Source: Effrenium voratum
Lineage: Eukaryota; Sar; Dinophyceae; Suessiales; Symbiodiniaceae
Direction of reading: 5' to 3'
DNA: 64,000 bases
NCBI GenBank assembly: GCA_963377175.1
Contig: CAUJNA010000591.1
Location: forward strand, 1,228,423-1,292,422
Shown: piece after piece, positions 1-13,600 of the stretch
Position numbering within the stretch: position 1 is the stretch's first letter
Layout: every line of letters starts with the position of its first letter
The notes under the pieces: model-generated
The model's database searches: none
What the model was told of the DNA's origin: nothing
What the model saw: only the letters and a program-made list of their open reading frames with translations
Program-made: the position numbers and the translations under genes

Positions 1-420
1 CAACCGTCGGAGACGGAATGCTTCGATGTAAAAACCTACATGCATACACAGAAACATATCTATCTATATATATATATATATATATATATGTACATATGTA
101 TATGTACATGTACATGTACATATAGGTATACATATACATGTACACATATTCATATACACATACATATGAATGTGTACCAGTATGTGTGATATGTATGGTA
201 TGGTATGGTATGGCATGGTATGGTATGGCATGGTATGGTATGGTATGGTACGGTATGGTATGGTACGGTATGGTATGGCAGGGTAGGGTAGGGTACGGTA
301 CGGAACAGTATGGTATGTATGTATGTGTACGTATATGTGTATATGTGTATATGTATGTATGTATGTGTGTGTGTGTATGCGTATGCGATGCACATGTATG
401 TATATCTGTCAGAAACCGTC
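1..420. repeat. Microsatellite cluster at left edge
   Basis: Runs of TA (about 61-90), TATG/GTAT and a TGGTA-type pentamer (about 190-300), then GTAT/GTGT up to about 390. Long open frames here are only tyrosine/histidine/threonine or methionine/valine/tyrosine repeats and are not genes. This stretch lies downstream (transcript sense) of the last midasin exon seen, so it is probably intron sequence of that gene. Confidence 0.85.
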
Positions 421-1600
421 AGGGCAAAACCCGCGCTTTGCACACTCCGCAAGCTGTTATCTGCTGGGTTTGCCCCAGTGATCGCCCAGCACATGGTCAG
501 CACCCCCGCCCAAGTGATCCGTCCAGCATAGCATCTGAAGGCGGCGCGAGAGGGAAAAAAGATATGTTGAGAGTTTCCGGCAGTAATGCTTTGACATTCT
601 CCATAGACCTCTGGCACCCGTTCTGCCTTGCGTTTTCACGCGTGTTCAACTGCCAAAATTTCAAAAGGGCGGCCTGCGCACGGTCGACCACCATTCATTG
701 CATTGGCAGGCGTGGGGAATGGTGCACTTTGGTTTTCCATTGTTTGTGCTCACCTTTGACACCTTTCTTGAATGCTGGGAATTCCCGAGGATTTTGGACG
801 CAGCCATCTTCAGTGATCTCCAAAAGAACGTGGTTCTGCAGACCCGAAACGTTGCGTTTTTGGGGGGGTTCTAATTCCGTACAAAAACGAACGACTGAAA
901 ACGACCCGGTGGGATGTATATGTATGTATGTATACATACATATATATATATATATGTACAGGTATAGGTATATGTACATGTATGCGTGTTTGTACGTACG
1001 GTACCAACATAGGTGGCAACTAGTGCAGGATTTTGTGCATCCACAGTCTATGGATATCCGCCGTTCCCCTTTGCCAAAACCATGCCATCCTCCCTTGGCA
1101 ACGGGGCGAGGCGTGTTCTTAGCAGTTGGACAAGGGGAGTCCGAGGCGGTTGGGAAGGCGTCCGGCAAATGTTTGACACGACCAACCTCTAACTCTCACC
1201 TCTTTGCGCAAATTGCTACAATTGGCAAACTGGAAAAAAGGGACCCTAGGCCCTATGCGGCCTTCATCATGGCTGAGCCGGCTTTGCCCCAAGGTGAGCT
1301 CGTTATACCTTGCCTAAATAAATAATCTCCAATAAACTCTTGTCAACCAGGCTATCCTCACTCGGGGTCTTCTGGTTGGCCTCTTGCGCAATGTGCATTT
1401 GTGGTTCTCCCCAAAATCCCCAAAGCTCACAATCCCAAACCCCCACCCTCCCAAGCCCCCTCACCAACCAAAAACCCCCACAAACCTCCCAACACCTCAT
1501 CCTCTCTCAAAACCCCGCAACCCCCGTTGCGCCCAGTTCCCCAGCCACTCCAACCGCAGGCCGCCGGTGTCTGGCCCCGCGCACCGAGGCCGGCACGAGC

Positions 1601-1664
1601 GCTCGATCAAGCCCTGGATCCGCTGAAGCAGGTCCGAGGGCGCGAGATTGATCTCGTCCAGGAC
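1601..1664 (-). CDS. MDN1: MDN1 exon: AAA2 Walker B
   Basis: Encodes [21 protein letters not shown]. The acidic pair D-E followed by INLAP is the AAA2 Walker B signature of midasin. The acceptor is GGTAAG|GTC; joined in phase 0 to the 2771-2794 exon it rebuilds [13 protein letters not shown]. The left end is set at a GC donor (CGAGC|GCTCG) and is less certain than the acceptor. This is the most 3' exon I can place; the rest of the gene lies beyond the window. Confidence 0.85.
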
Positions 1665-4600
1665 CTTACCGCCGGCACGGCAAGCGCTGCTTGCCGCGCG
1701 TCGATGGTTTCACCAAAAAGATCCAGGAGACGAGATTGTACAAATCCACAAGCAAATGATTTTTTGAAGTATTTTGAGCCATTTGTTTGATACAAAAGCA
1801 AATGACCGGCAAATCTAAATTAATGTTGTACAAGTCAGAGAAACATCTGAAGCAAAATTGATGCTGAACATGCAAGCCAGCAAATCTAAGTTCATCTTGT
1901 ACAAGTAAGAGAACCATCTGAAGTGAAAAGGCATTCTTTGAGATGAGCATCCTTCGAAAGAGCCGGTACTAGCGCGCTCCGAAGAAACGATGGGATCTTT
2001 CAAAGAACAGTCTCTCAGAATCTCTGCCATCGGCAGCATGCAATGAACTACCGCTTGATGGAACCACAGTCCTCATTGCTTTGCAAGGCGGCAATCACAC
2101 ATCAATGTGTTGAACAACCGGCTGTCTGAGTTCCTTTGGTTTCAAAGGAGGAACAGTATTCCTCTTTTTCCTAGGTGTCCTTTACTTTTCTAAATGCATT
2201 GCCTTAAAGGCACCATCCAAACAAAGCGATCCCCCGAACCTTGGGCTACCAACAAATGCGACCACTCAAGTGACTTTCCGGACAAAAATAAACTCTCTGA
2301 ACATGGGCCCAATGGTGGTTAATTCAAGCCATCCAATCAGGAGAAAAATATGCAGGTCTATCCTGCATTATCTCAACATTGAAAGTCACGTGGTCACTCA
2401 CTCACTGACTCACTCACTCCCTCCCTCACTCCCTCCCTCGCTCGCTCGCTCGCTCACTCCCTCCCTCACTCACTCACTCACTCCCTCCCTCACTCACTCA
2501 CTCACTCACTCACACTCCCCCTTCCCCCACCCCCCCGGCCCAAACACAAAAGCAGTAAGGGAACAACCAACCACTTTCTGACTTTAACAACCGCTATCCT
2601 TTGCCAACAATCATGGAAGCTGAACAGATATGAAAGACTCGGTCCTTTTCAAAATTGCGATAAACAGAGCTTGCCAATAACAACAGTCAACATAATGGAT
2701 CTTGAAAGTGGATTCTTGAGAGAGGATGAACCAAACCACAAAGGCTCACAGAGCTGTTTGAGGTTGCTGCCACCCACGCGCCAGAGCGCAGCGCCTTGAC
2801 AGCGAAAGCAAGAAGGAGCGACCAAAAATCCAAGATCTTGGTGCTTGAGCCCAAAATTCAAGCAACACCTTGGTGTTTGCTGCATGTTTAGGGCAAAAAC
2901 CCTGGTATTTGGTATTTGGCTTGCTCCCTGTCAAGCTTCCTGCTGGCTTCTATTACTCCTGGCTTACGGCCGGATCCCCCGAGTCTCATTGATACGATGA
3001 TCAACGAACAAAATGGGTCGCGGATGTCTTTGGCACAAATGGGCAGCGGGTGTAAAACCTACGCAGCCTTGCCTCGTAGTTTGATTGCAAGCAGCAAACA
3101 TTTGTTGAGTCGTGGTGGTCGGCGTCAAAACTACCTGGTTGTCCGCGCAAACTAGTAACTTCCTTGCTTCAGGTGCACAGTCACATCCGAGTCCAGAAAA
3201 TGCAATAAGCTCAGGTGATATCCCCAACAGCACGCGGTGCTCTTTTTAGTGCTCGCACCACCCGCAGCCCTCGCAAAACCTCGTGGAACCCTGGTGGAAC
3301 CCTCGTGGAACCCTCGTGGAACCTTACCTCAGGGCCGCCCCGGACCACCCGGGAGCCTATCTGGGCTGAGACCCCAAACCTGTCAGCACAGACAAAGGAA
3401 ACCAAAAGGCTATCCGCAATTTGCAGGTGTTCCTATTTTTGGCAGGTTCCTTCTTACCTGCTCGTGGTCCATTTGGAGAGTCCCCCCCCCTTGCAGAAAA
3501 ACACATTGGGCAGCCCCTCGCCAAATGAACCTTGGCTACCTCCCTCCCTCCCTCACCCCCTCACCCCCTTGGCATGGCCGCCTGAACGAGCAAGCCCTCC
3601 TTGAACTCAAACTTTGGAGCCGATCCGGCCGCCACCACCTCCAACGAAAGCCGAGCCCTCACAGTGAATCCACCACAAACCCCCCTGTTTCAGAGCTAGT
3701 GACCAGACAGCTATCCACAAACCTTGGTTGACGTTGGAAGGGGAGCAAAAAATTAAATTTTAGCAGTGAAGTGGGGTTTCCCACTAAACCACAATAAGCA
3801 AAAATGTAAAATGTTCCCAAGAACAAACATGAAACAGGTGTTCACCAGTTCACCAGTTCCCTTTTTGTCGGGATTTGGGCTTGACTGCTGGCAACTCAGC
3901 CCCGGGCCGAAGTGGCTTTGGCACGGAGAGAGCATACTCGTTCCCATCTTGGTCCGTGCACGCGCTCAAAGATGCTCATGTCGCGATTGGTCGGCACATT
4001 GCGACGTTGCATATTGCATGATCTGAACCTTGATCCTCCAGCAAAATCAAGAAGGGCCCTGTTTGTGCGGCCCTTGGAAGACCAGGTTAACAATGTTCGC
4101 TATCAGATTTCCTGCCTCATTGATGGCCATACAAGCCTCCCATGCAAGTGACCATGGGAAAAAGAAATCTAGGTGACCCACGCTAACTGCATAAATCAGA
4201 AGAACCCGCATCATAGCCCCCTCCGCCTTCCCAACAAAAAAGGAAAGCAAACGGCACGCTCCATATTATATATATATATGCATATATCATACAAACATAC
4301 AACATACATATAAATACTATATATGTGCATATATATATATATACAATATATATATATATACAATATATATATATATATATACAATATGTATATATATACA
4401 ATATATATATATACAATATATATATATATATATATACAATATATATATATATATATTATATATATATATATGTATATTGTATATATATATATACAATATA
4501 TACATATATATATAATATATGTACAATTTTATATATATATATATATTGTATATATATATACAATATATATATATATATACAATTTATATATATATATAGT

Positions 4601-7600
4601 ATATGTATAGTGACGTATATGTATATATGCAAGTTCATATGTCCCGTCGCCAGCGGCCAGGCGGCCAGGTCCCCCGGCTCTGTTGCCAAATGGATGCTTT
4701 TCACCCCCTTGGAGGCCTGCGTCACCTCGCGCGTGTCTGACTGCGGCGCGGGCGCGGAAGGGCTCCGCCGTCGGAATGTTTGCTTCGGAATTGGAGATGT
4801 TGGAAGAATATGTTTTCTAAGAAATCTGCTTGCTGAAATGAATGTGTTCTTGCAAAAGCTTGGTGAGATAGGCCGGGAATGAGAAAGGGAATGAGAAATG
4901 GAATGACCCCGAGTAAAACCATCCAACTGGTTTTTTTGGGAGGGGGACCAAAGCCTGGGTTCGTTCCCTCATTCCCTACCTATCGCACCAGCAAGGAAAT
5001 TGGGGGGGGGGGGGGCTGGATGTTTTTTCGTTCATCACCCAAAAGGCAACTGTTGCTCCAAAAGCTCAAGGTCGCCCATTTCAAGCTTGCCCTGGCTGGG
5101 GTGGTTGATGCTCCATCCCATGCCTTCTTTCGAAGGTATCCGGAAGCCCAGAACCTCAAGAACGGTGCCCTCCCGCAGTGGTCTCCAGAACCTCCCCTCC
5201 CCTCTCCAGAACCTCCCCCCCCCCTCCCCTAACGCGTCTGCACCAAGCTTCTGGCAGGATCACTGAGATTGCCTTGTGCCTCGCAGCGCCGTGCTTTTTC
5301 GCATTGGCGCTTGCCAGAGACCAAAGGGTCGATGACTTGCCCTCCCCCTCAGAACCCAAGAAAAGAGGCGCTCGCCAGAAGACGCGACACGGCATGCACA
5401 AACAGCAAGGGCTGTAAGACTGGAAGACCGGAAGCCTTCCTGCCTTGCTGATGATGCTGCCAATCCCGTGCAGCACGGCAGCCTCACACGGCATCGCGCC
5501 CCAGCCCCTGGAGCAGATCTGCCCCGAGATCTCGCTTCGGGAACTTGCCAAATGCGAGGGCACACATCAGCACGACTTGGGAAGGGGCAGAAGAGCTGGG
5601 CCGAACTATTTCCAACCTGGACACAACCAAAGTCATGAATCCTTGGTGGGACGTGCTGCTCAAGCAAAAGAAGAGCCCTCAACATCTTGATTTCGTTGGG
5701 CTTCAAAATCAGGAAAGAAGACTGTGCAGTTGCTGCGTTGCCCCTCTGTTTGTACACCCTTTCAAAGAGCGGTGTTGCCAAATGGGATCGGTGTCGATGA
5801 TGGTGATGCTAGTGATGCAAGTGATGGTGGTGATGCAGGTGATGTGGGTGATGCAGGTGATGCTGGCGATGTTGGTGATGCTGGTGATGTTGGTAATGTG
5901 GGTGATGGTGTTGTGCGGGTGATGCAAATGATGCGGGTGATGCGGGTGATGCGGGTGATGCGGGTGATGCGGGTGATGCGGGTGATGCGGGTGATGCGAG
6001 TGATGTGGGTGGGGTGATGCGGGTAATGCGGGTGATGCGGGTGTTGCCTTCTCGGCTTTTTTGCTGCCACCAAGCACAGATTCTTGCCGGCACCGGTGAC
6101 CTCACCTCACCTAGCAGAGAGGCCAAGGTGCCTTGTCAACACCACCACGAACCGCAAGAGCAAGGCCATTCTGGCCAACGCTGGACCCGCAACCACGGCT
6201 TCTCGGGCTAAGCGCCCCACCCATCGCCGTGTCAGAAAGTCCCCCCGGATCTTCTCCAGAACGTTGGCCTGTGTCCCCCCTCTGATTAATGTCCCCGTCA
6301 AGGGCACGCCGCATCCCTTCAAAAGGGGCTTCCTACCCGCTCCTTCTTTGGCACCCAAACTGAAGCTGAAGGGGAGGCCCCTAAAAACAGACACACCCAA
6401 ACTATGGCATGTCCCACACAAAGTTGAAGGGTGTCAATCAACCACCAATCTGAGAGGAAAAAAAAAGAAAAGAAAAAACAACTTTCAATTTCAGGGAAGA
6501 GCTCACATGGGCTCTAAGGGAAACCCGTTTTGCTTGCTTTTAAGGGAAGCCAAATAAAAATTGGTTTCGAATATGACAAAAATAAAGGGACACCAACAGA
6601 GAAAAAAAATGTGTTTAAAGAAAAAACAAAAAAATGGATTTAAATGGAAGCCAAAGAAAAAGCACCATTTTGGGCAAGGGGGAGGGGGCACCCCAAAAAA
6701 AACACACCCACATAGAGTTACAAGAAATCCAAAGAAACCGGTGTTTGTTTCAAAGGGTTCTTGCATGGGCACATGTGAGTGTAGCGCTCGCATTGAACGA
6801 GGGATTCGCAAAGAAACGATCCACTCACAAAAATGTGTGAACAACAGGGGTGCTTCAAATTGCCTTGTGACTGGGGTAGACATTTGGCCCTCAGCAAAAC
6901 GTTTGGAGCATAGGGGCTTGGAGCAACCCTGACCAACTTGGGCCATGCGGATGCGGATCTCGTCTTGCTGGGTGCAGGGCATTCTTGCGCCTTGAGAAGG
7001 ACTTCTCGAAGGTGGTGCAAAATGTCTCCACCTTGCATCCGTGAACGTCAAGACTTGCCAAATTTTGGACACAGAAACCTCGATCTGTCTGTTTTTCAGA
7101 CCCCCCAAAATGGCATGCAACGGTGTTCCTTTTCCCTTTTAAACCCACCACAATGCCCAGCTTGGTTCCATGAGGGGCAGACCCAAGCCCTTGTGCATTG
7201 ATCCGAGGCAAAGGCGAGCTCCGACATCAGCTGCATCACGTTGTCCTACATGGGCACATCCTTTGTTTTCTTCTTCGTCTGCTTCTTCTTCTTCTTCTTC
7301 TTCTTCTTCTTCTCCTCCTCCTCCTCCTCCTCCTCCTTCTCCTTCTTCTTATTATTCTTCTTCTGCTTCTTCTTCTTCTCCTTTGTCTGTTCCTTTTCTT
7401 TCTTTTTCTTTCCCTTTTTTGGGGGGGAGGGCATCCGAAGGCTTCAGATTGAAACCAAGGAACACCTTGGTGGATTCTTTGGAAAAACATCAAACAACCG
7501 GAGCCTCGATTGGGGAGCAACAGTCACACACCATCTGGCGTGGTCAGCACAAAGGGCAAAGACAAAGGATCTAGACCATCAAAGTGGGCTTGTTGATTCC

Positions 7601-10600
7601 CTTTTAAACAACCTGCAAAACGGGCACCATTGAAAAAGACACACTCAAGTAGGTTGAAGGGAAACCATCCATTGGAAAGATCAGGGAGAGGACCGGGGAC
7701 TGCCCCCACAAATTGTTTGTTACGCGGGTACTGGTTTCCCAAAACGGACGACCAAAATTGGGCCATGAACGCCAGGCCGGTTTGACCCAAAAAAGCCACG
7801 ATCCGTCTCAGGACGGGTTGACACGTTACAAGTCCGCCTGAGCCGCCGGCCACGGGGCGAAATCCCCCGATGAGTTCCGTGCTCTCGCTCTGCTCGTTGA
7901 AGTTGTACACCAGAACCTCTCGGCTTTGACTGCCTCAACAAACTTCCAGGCAAGGTAACTTGCACGTTGGGTTTGGGGAGCAAACCTTCTGTCAAATCTT
8001 AGCAGTTCAGTGGATTTGGATTTCAACCACTAAACCACAATAAGCAACAAGGTAAAATGTTTGACAACTATGGCAACCCCTAATCGGCGGTTTGTTTGCG
8101 GATTTGAACCTCCGGTTCTTGTGGGGTAGATGGGAAACCTCTCCTTTGCCACCAAACCGCCAAACCACCAAACCACCAAGCCACCAAACCACCAAACCTA
8201 TCAGAGAGAAGCTGAACCTGGGCCCAATCGCTCTGAAAAGCCACGGGGAATCCGAACACATCGTACAATGTGAAGGCGCCAAGTCACACCTTTGGCATCC
8301 TGCGCTCAACACTTGGGATTGGTTCAGACAACTGACAAATAACTAGTCACCAAAGTCATTTTTAGGCCCAACAAGGGTTGAAATGGGGCGATCGCTAATC
8401 TGTCCGTAGAACACAATTACAAGGAACAGAAATACCATAAGGCATAATGACTCCAAAAGTGGTCTGACTCCCCACATTTCACCCAGAATCCGACACCCCC
8501 CCATGAATCAACTGGGGTTGATTAATATGGGGTCAACGTTGGCTGGGTTGCTCAAAAGTCAATCCTCAATCCTCAATGGGAACTCCGGACTAATCAACCC
8601 CAGTTTAATAATTGGGGGATGTCTCTGGGGTTGGTGAGGAGTCCTCACCTTTGGAGGGGACCACCCGCGAATAATAGCACGGGTTTATCCGCTCAGGAGT
8701 CAAACCACTTTTGGAGTCACACCACTTTTGGAGGGGCCGAAACCACCCCCCAAAAAAAAAAAAACGTGTGGGGCCTCGCGGCCCAGCAGACGCCCCACGT
8801 GCTGCACCACCGAGGTCTTGCCGGTGCCCGTGTCACCTCGTGTTTTTTTTTTCAGACGGCCGAACACCGCGCGATCCCTGAAATGATCCTGGCAATGGTG
8901 GTCTTATGTTGACCCGCACATAGAGTCCCCAGGCCTTCGAGGCTTTAGGTCTCACGAACATGACTTGAGGCGAACGGCAGAGGTGTGAAAATGGCGGCTT
9001 TAAGGGAAGCCAGCCCAGACAAATCCTCAAAAGGACCCTGAAAACGGTAATTTGAAGGGAAGCCACCCTGAAAATGACTCTGACAATGGTGGCTTTAAGG
9101 GAAACCATCACAATTGCTTCTGGGGTGGTTTCAAACCACCCTTTTCAGGGTCATGTTTGAGGATTTGTTTGGGACCAGCTGCGTTTTGTTTTCCCTTGAA
9201 ACCACTGTTGTCAGGGTCTAATGTGAGGATGGCGGGGCTCAACACGTTCACTTTCAGGGAGCCGAGCCGCGGGAAAGGGGTGTCCCAAAGGTTTTTGGTC
9301 TTTGCATGAGAGCGGCTTCTTAGCCTGAAAGCTGGCCATACGTGCTGGGGTATTCGCTGGTCTGCCAGGACAACTCCTGAGTCTCGATCAAAACCCGGTA
9401 TTGAACTGGTTGACCCAGAACCATGTAAGGAACTACCAAGGTGGCCGCAACTATTTCTGGCTGGGATTGTCCCGTACTAACCTTCATCTACCCTGGTTTT
9501 GATTGGTCACGAGACGCCAAAAACACGTGCAGAACCCCAAGTCACTCCAGGTGCGAATGGAAATTTTGGGTCCGGAGCTAAAAGTGTTAGGAATGCAGTT
9601 GCTCGCCAAGTTCCCACCTCATTGCGTCCATGAAAGTGAGGGGTTCGAGAAAGCATTTCTTTTGGGTGATGTTTCCTCTTAAACGACCACTTAGAGGGTA
9701 GTCTTGGATGTCACTTTCATGGACCTTGCACAGGGAATGTTGACTCCCACAAGGTTGTTCAACTCATGCCTTTGGTTAACACCACCAAAATGGTTAAGTT
9801 ATCACGGTTCATCGAGGCCTGTATCCGGGGGGTTGCTTGAAAATATGGCGGGCCTCTGCAATGCACCCTTCTGACGCAAGGCGCGCCGCCGAAAAATTGA
9901 CAGCCCACCATCCGGTTTTCACCGAAAGTCAAAAGCTGCCGATGCTGGTGACCCGAAGGCTTTCTCTTTGCATCGGTCCAAAAGGGCATCCCTTTGCATC
10001 ACCCCGAAGCCAAGCGGCTTGATCTGATTAAAGGTCCTTTTCTATTACTCATCCCCCGTCTTTAAAATGAAAGTTCCTTTTTTGATACATCCAAACGCAT
10101 TTCGAACAAAAGACGCACAACCCAAAGGCATTTCGAAAAGAAACAAAACAGAAAACAGCTGTATCCCTTCAAGTACAGCCTTCGGCGGCGCTAAAACATT
10201 CTTAGCCTCCATATCACCTCAGCTTTGTCCCCCTCCTCCTCCTCCTCCTCCTCCTCCTCCCCAAAAGGAAAAACACACACACACACACACATGCTCTGTG
10301 TCTAGCTTCGCAATTGAATCTTGATTGGCATGCTGTCATGGGCGTAGATCACCAAACCGACTCCAATCACTTGCAACATTTAATTACTTGGCCATGGGTC
10401 AAAATCCCGTACCCCCAGTGAACCTCCCAATCCCCACTAAAAAAGAGGCTCTAAAATGGGCGGTGAATTCACCTACCAACCAAAATGGCACCACAAAACG
10501 GTTTTGACCACCACGGCCATTCGCCCTTTCGCCCCCCCTCCGTCCCTCCGTCCCCCCGTCCCCCCGTCCCCCAGGAGCCTACCAACAGCGCAGGCTCCTC

Positions 10601-13600
10601 GCTGCGAATGGCCGAAGCCAAGGCCTGCGGAAGGCGCGGGAAGCCAAACCACTTCCTGAGCAGGGGCTTCCGGACGGAACCCCATGTCTTCACAAGGGTC
10701 TAGATAGTGGGGGAAGCGGAAAACCCGAAAAAAAAAATCAACCGGGGGAAGCGGAAAACCCGAAAATTTATTTTTCAACCGGGGGGGAAGCGGAAAACCC
10801 GAAGACTTCTTCAAACGGAAGCGGGAAAACCCGAAAACTTCTTCAAACGGAAGTGGGAAAACCCGAACACTTCTTCAAACGGGTCAGAGATCGTATTTCG
10901 GAGGGTCGTCTTGGGTTTCCGCAGTTGGAGCCTTGGGCCGCAAGTTTTCCCTGGCCTGCAAGACCCGCGCGTGCACGGAGGTGTAGGCGAAGGGCTCACC
11001 GGCCTCGAGAAAGTCCAAGCGGTCTTGGTTGACGTTGGAACGGGAGCAAGAATTCTCGAGTTGTTGCAGTTCAGTGGATTTCGATTTCAACCACTAAACC
11101 ACAATAAGCAAACATGTTTAATACGTGTCCTAACAACAACCATGGCTTCCACAACCATTTGACTACCCATTTTTTTCATGGAACCCCGGGTAGCTACAAG
11201 GGGGGTAGTTCAGAGGCCTGGGGTTCGTTAGGGTTCCCGTCGAAATGAGAGCTGCCGATATTTTTTCCCGAATCCACTTTGGGTCTGTCTCCAAAATGCG
11301 AACTGCATGGGTTGTTTTCTATCTGGTTCCTTTGAAACCCACCAAAAGGGGGTTCACCCCAGGGAAAAACACACCCGGGAGACAAGACGGACTTCTGTCA
11401 TGAGGATGCAAAGGGCCTCCCCTGCTCTGAATCTGTATGACCCAAAAAAGCGACCTTTGGTTGAGGAAGCAAAGTCACGCCAAGCTTGCTTGGGTATCGC
11501 GCGGTAAACACATGGGAACGTGTGAAGGCCAGCAATGAGCCCCAGGTCTGAAGGTTGGCTATCCCGCCTTCTCACGGCCTTTCGCCAACGGAAGGAGGAT
11601 GTCCCCGATTTGCACCTGTCAGACACGAAAAACCAGAATCAGCACGCTGTCATGTCCCCGAAAGCCCTTCAGCTTGTTGTCGCTCTGAAAGGCGTTGCCA
11701 CATGAGAAGTTCCTGATTCTTCATCGGGGGTTCTCTGAACGACTGGACCATAAATGAGCAACCGCGCTGAAAACGAGAGAAAGGTCGAACCATAGGGCAG
11801 TCCAGTGCTTTGGTGTTCTAGGTAAGCTATTACCTTCGCACTCTCTTTCTCTAACCCGCCTAGCTGCCCATGTTTTACCCTGGCAATTGTTTTTGTTTTT
11901 TTGAAATGGGCCGAACCCTCGAGATTGAATCAGACATAGCTACTGCTACCCTGTCCATGGTACGCTTGCGTCACCAAAAGTTCACGATGTCTTTGGCCAG
12001 TGCAAGGGCCGGTGGCTTCCTTGTGGACTGCTTGCGCCATGCCTGCTTCACGTCTGGCAAAAGGCTCACCGTTGGCCTCTCCTGACATCGGATGATTCTG
12101 AACTGACACGGATCTGGGCAAACTAGGTTGATTCACTTCCATGTGCGTTTTTGCCCCCTGGAAAAAAATGATAAAATATTACCAGAAGTGATAGATTCCC
12201 TTTAAAACCAACAAGGGGGAAAAAAAGGGGGGGGGGGGGAAAAACACCGTCATTTCAGCAAATGGTTGATTCACAAGCGGACACAAGGCATCCCCAAGTT
12301 CAGTATCTTCAGGGGTGGGCAGGTCTAATTACCCACAGTGGTTTAGGGGACTCCAATGGCAACCATCCCAATTTGGGGGTTCCAACGAAAAGGAGAAAAT
12401 GAATGCATCCAACTTCCATGGGGAGGCTGGGCAATGTAGCGACCTCTGCCGGATCTGGGCAAATCATCTGTTTTCAGAAGGGAACTTGATTGAACAAGCA
12501 CCCACGATTGCCCCACATTCCAGATCTGTGGCCTGAAGGCTGATCACTCCCAAGGAGAGTAACCCCAAATCTCAAGCCCCGAATCTCAAGCCCTGAACTC
12601 TCACAATCAACCCTCTTGATATGTGTTACCGCAAGAACGCACCGCATGATTTTCATTCCTCGAGCATATATCACACTTACATGCCAGTCGGTGGCCCAAA
12701 GAATGGCGTCACGTCTTCGCTCCAAAGAGGTCGCTGAGAGGCAACCAATGCGGCTCAGCCATCCATAGGTCCTCGTAAAAGAGCCCCAAAAAAGGGATAA
12801 ACTGCCAACTGCAAGCCCACCATAGGTCACCAATCCATAGGTCCTTGCCTTCTGGGAGCCCAAAGGAAAGGATAAAAACATAGCGCCTCACGCATTGCAA
12901 CCCCAAGAGCAACCCAGTGAACATCCGATTCAATCCCCAAATAGGTCCTAAAGTGGGTGGTGAATCCACCTACCAAAATGGGATCAACCAAAACGGTTTC
13001 GACCACCGCCAAATGCCACCCCACCCTCCCCGCTACTTCAACACCGGCCGAAGGGCCCGAAGGGCCGAAGGGGCGAAGGGCCGAAGCTGTCGCCTGCAAG
13101 AGCGCATCGGCGACGCCGGAGTCCAAGGACCACAAAGGCGCCAGGCCTGCGCCCGCGTCAAGTGGTGGCCAACCTTTGGTGCAAACATGGGTTTAAAGCA
13201 CCCGTTGCTCGCAAAAGAAAATAAAGGAAAAAAGCCTCCCTTCCAAGGTTACAATGTGTTTTTCTACTGAACATGATTTGTTTGTTGGTCTCATCAGCCC
13301 TCTAACTGACTGCCATCTACTTTCACCCTCTAAGCCACGTTGGACATTCTCTAGATTTATAATATGCACCTGCTTTGACATGGAACTCCATGTCTGCGTC
13401 AACATCGCCCTTTGTGTTTCCCTTGAATGCGCCTGTTTTCATGTGTCAAGCCCGAAAGGGAGGGGGAAAAAAAATTCAACTGCTCCGGATCTTTACAACT
13501 CAGGGGTGGTTCCTTCGGTCAGGGCTCCATTCACTTGAGAGGCTCCTGGGCTCGGCCCGAGGCAGGCACTCGCCAAAAACGAGCGCCGCAGCCGCACGTC

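Noticed and set aside
64..1325. Long open frames of 109-395 codons at the left edge
   Set aside because: They run through TA, TGGTA and GTAT microsatellites and then through sequence without codon bias; composition is dictated by the repeats.
4183..4926. Ile-Tyr-rich frames of up to 185 codons on both strands
   Set aside because: Produced by the TA repeat at 4260-4625, which stays open in several frames.
7236..7520. Arg-rich or Lys/Glu-rich protein frames
   Set aside because: Translation of the TTC/TCC triplet repeat.
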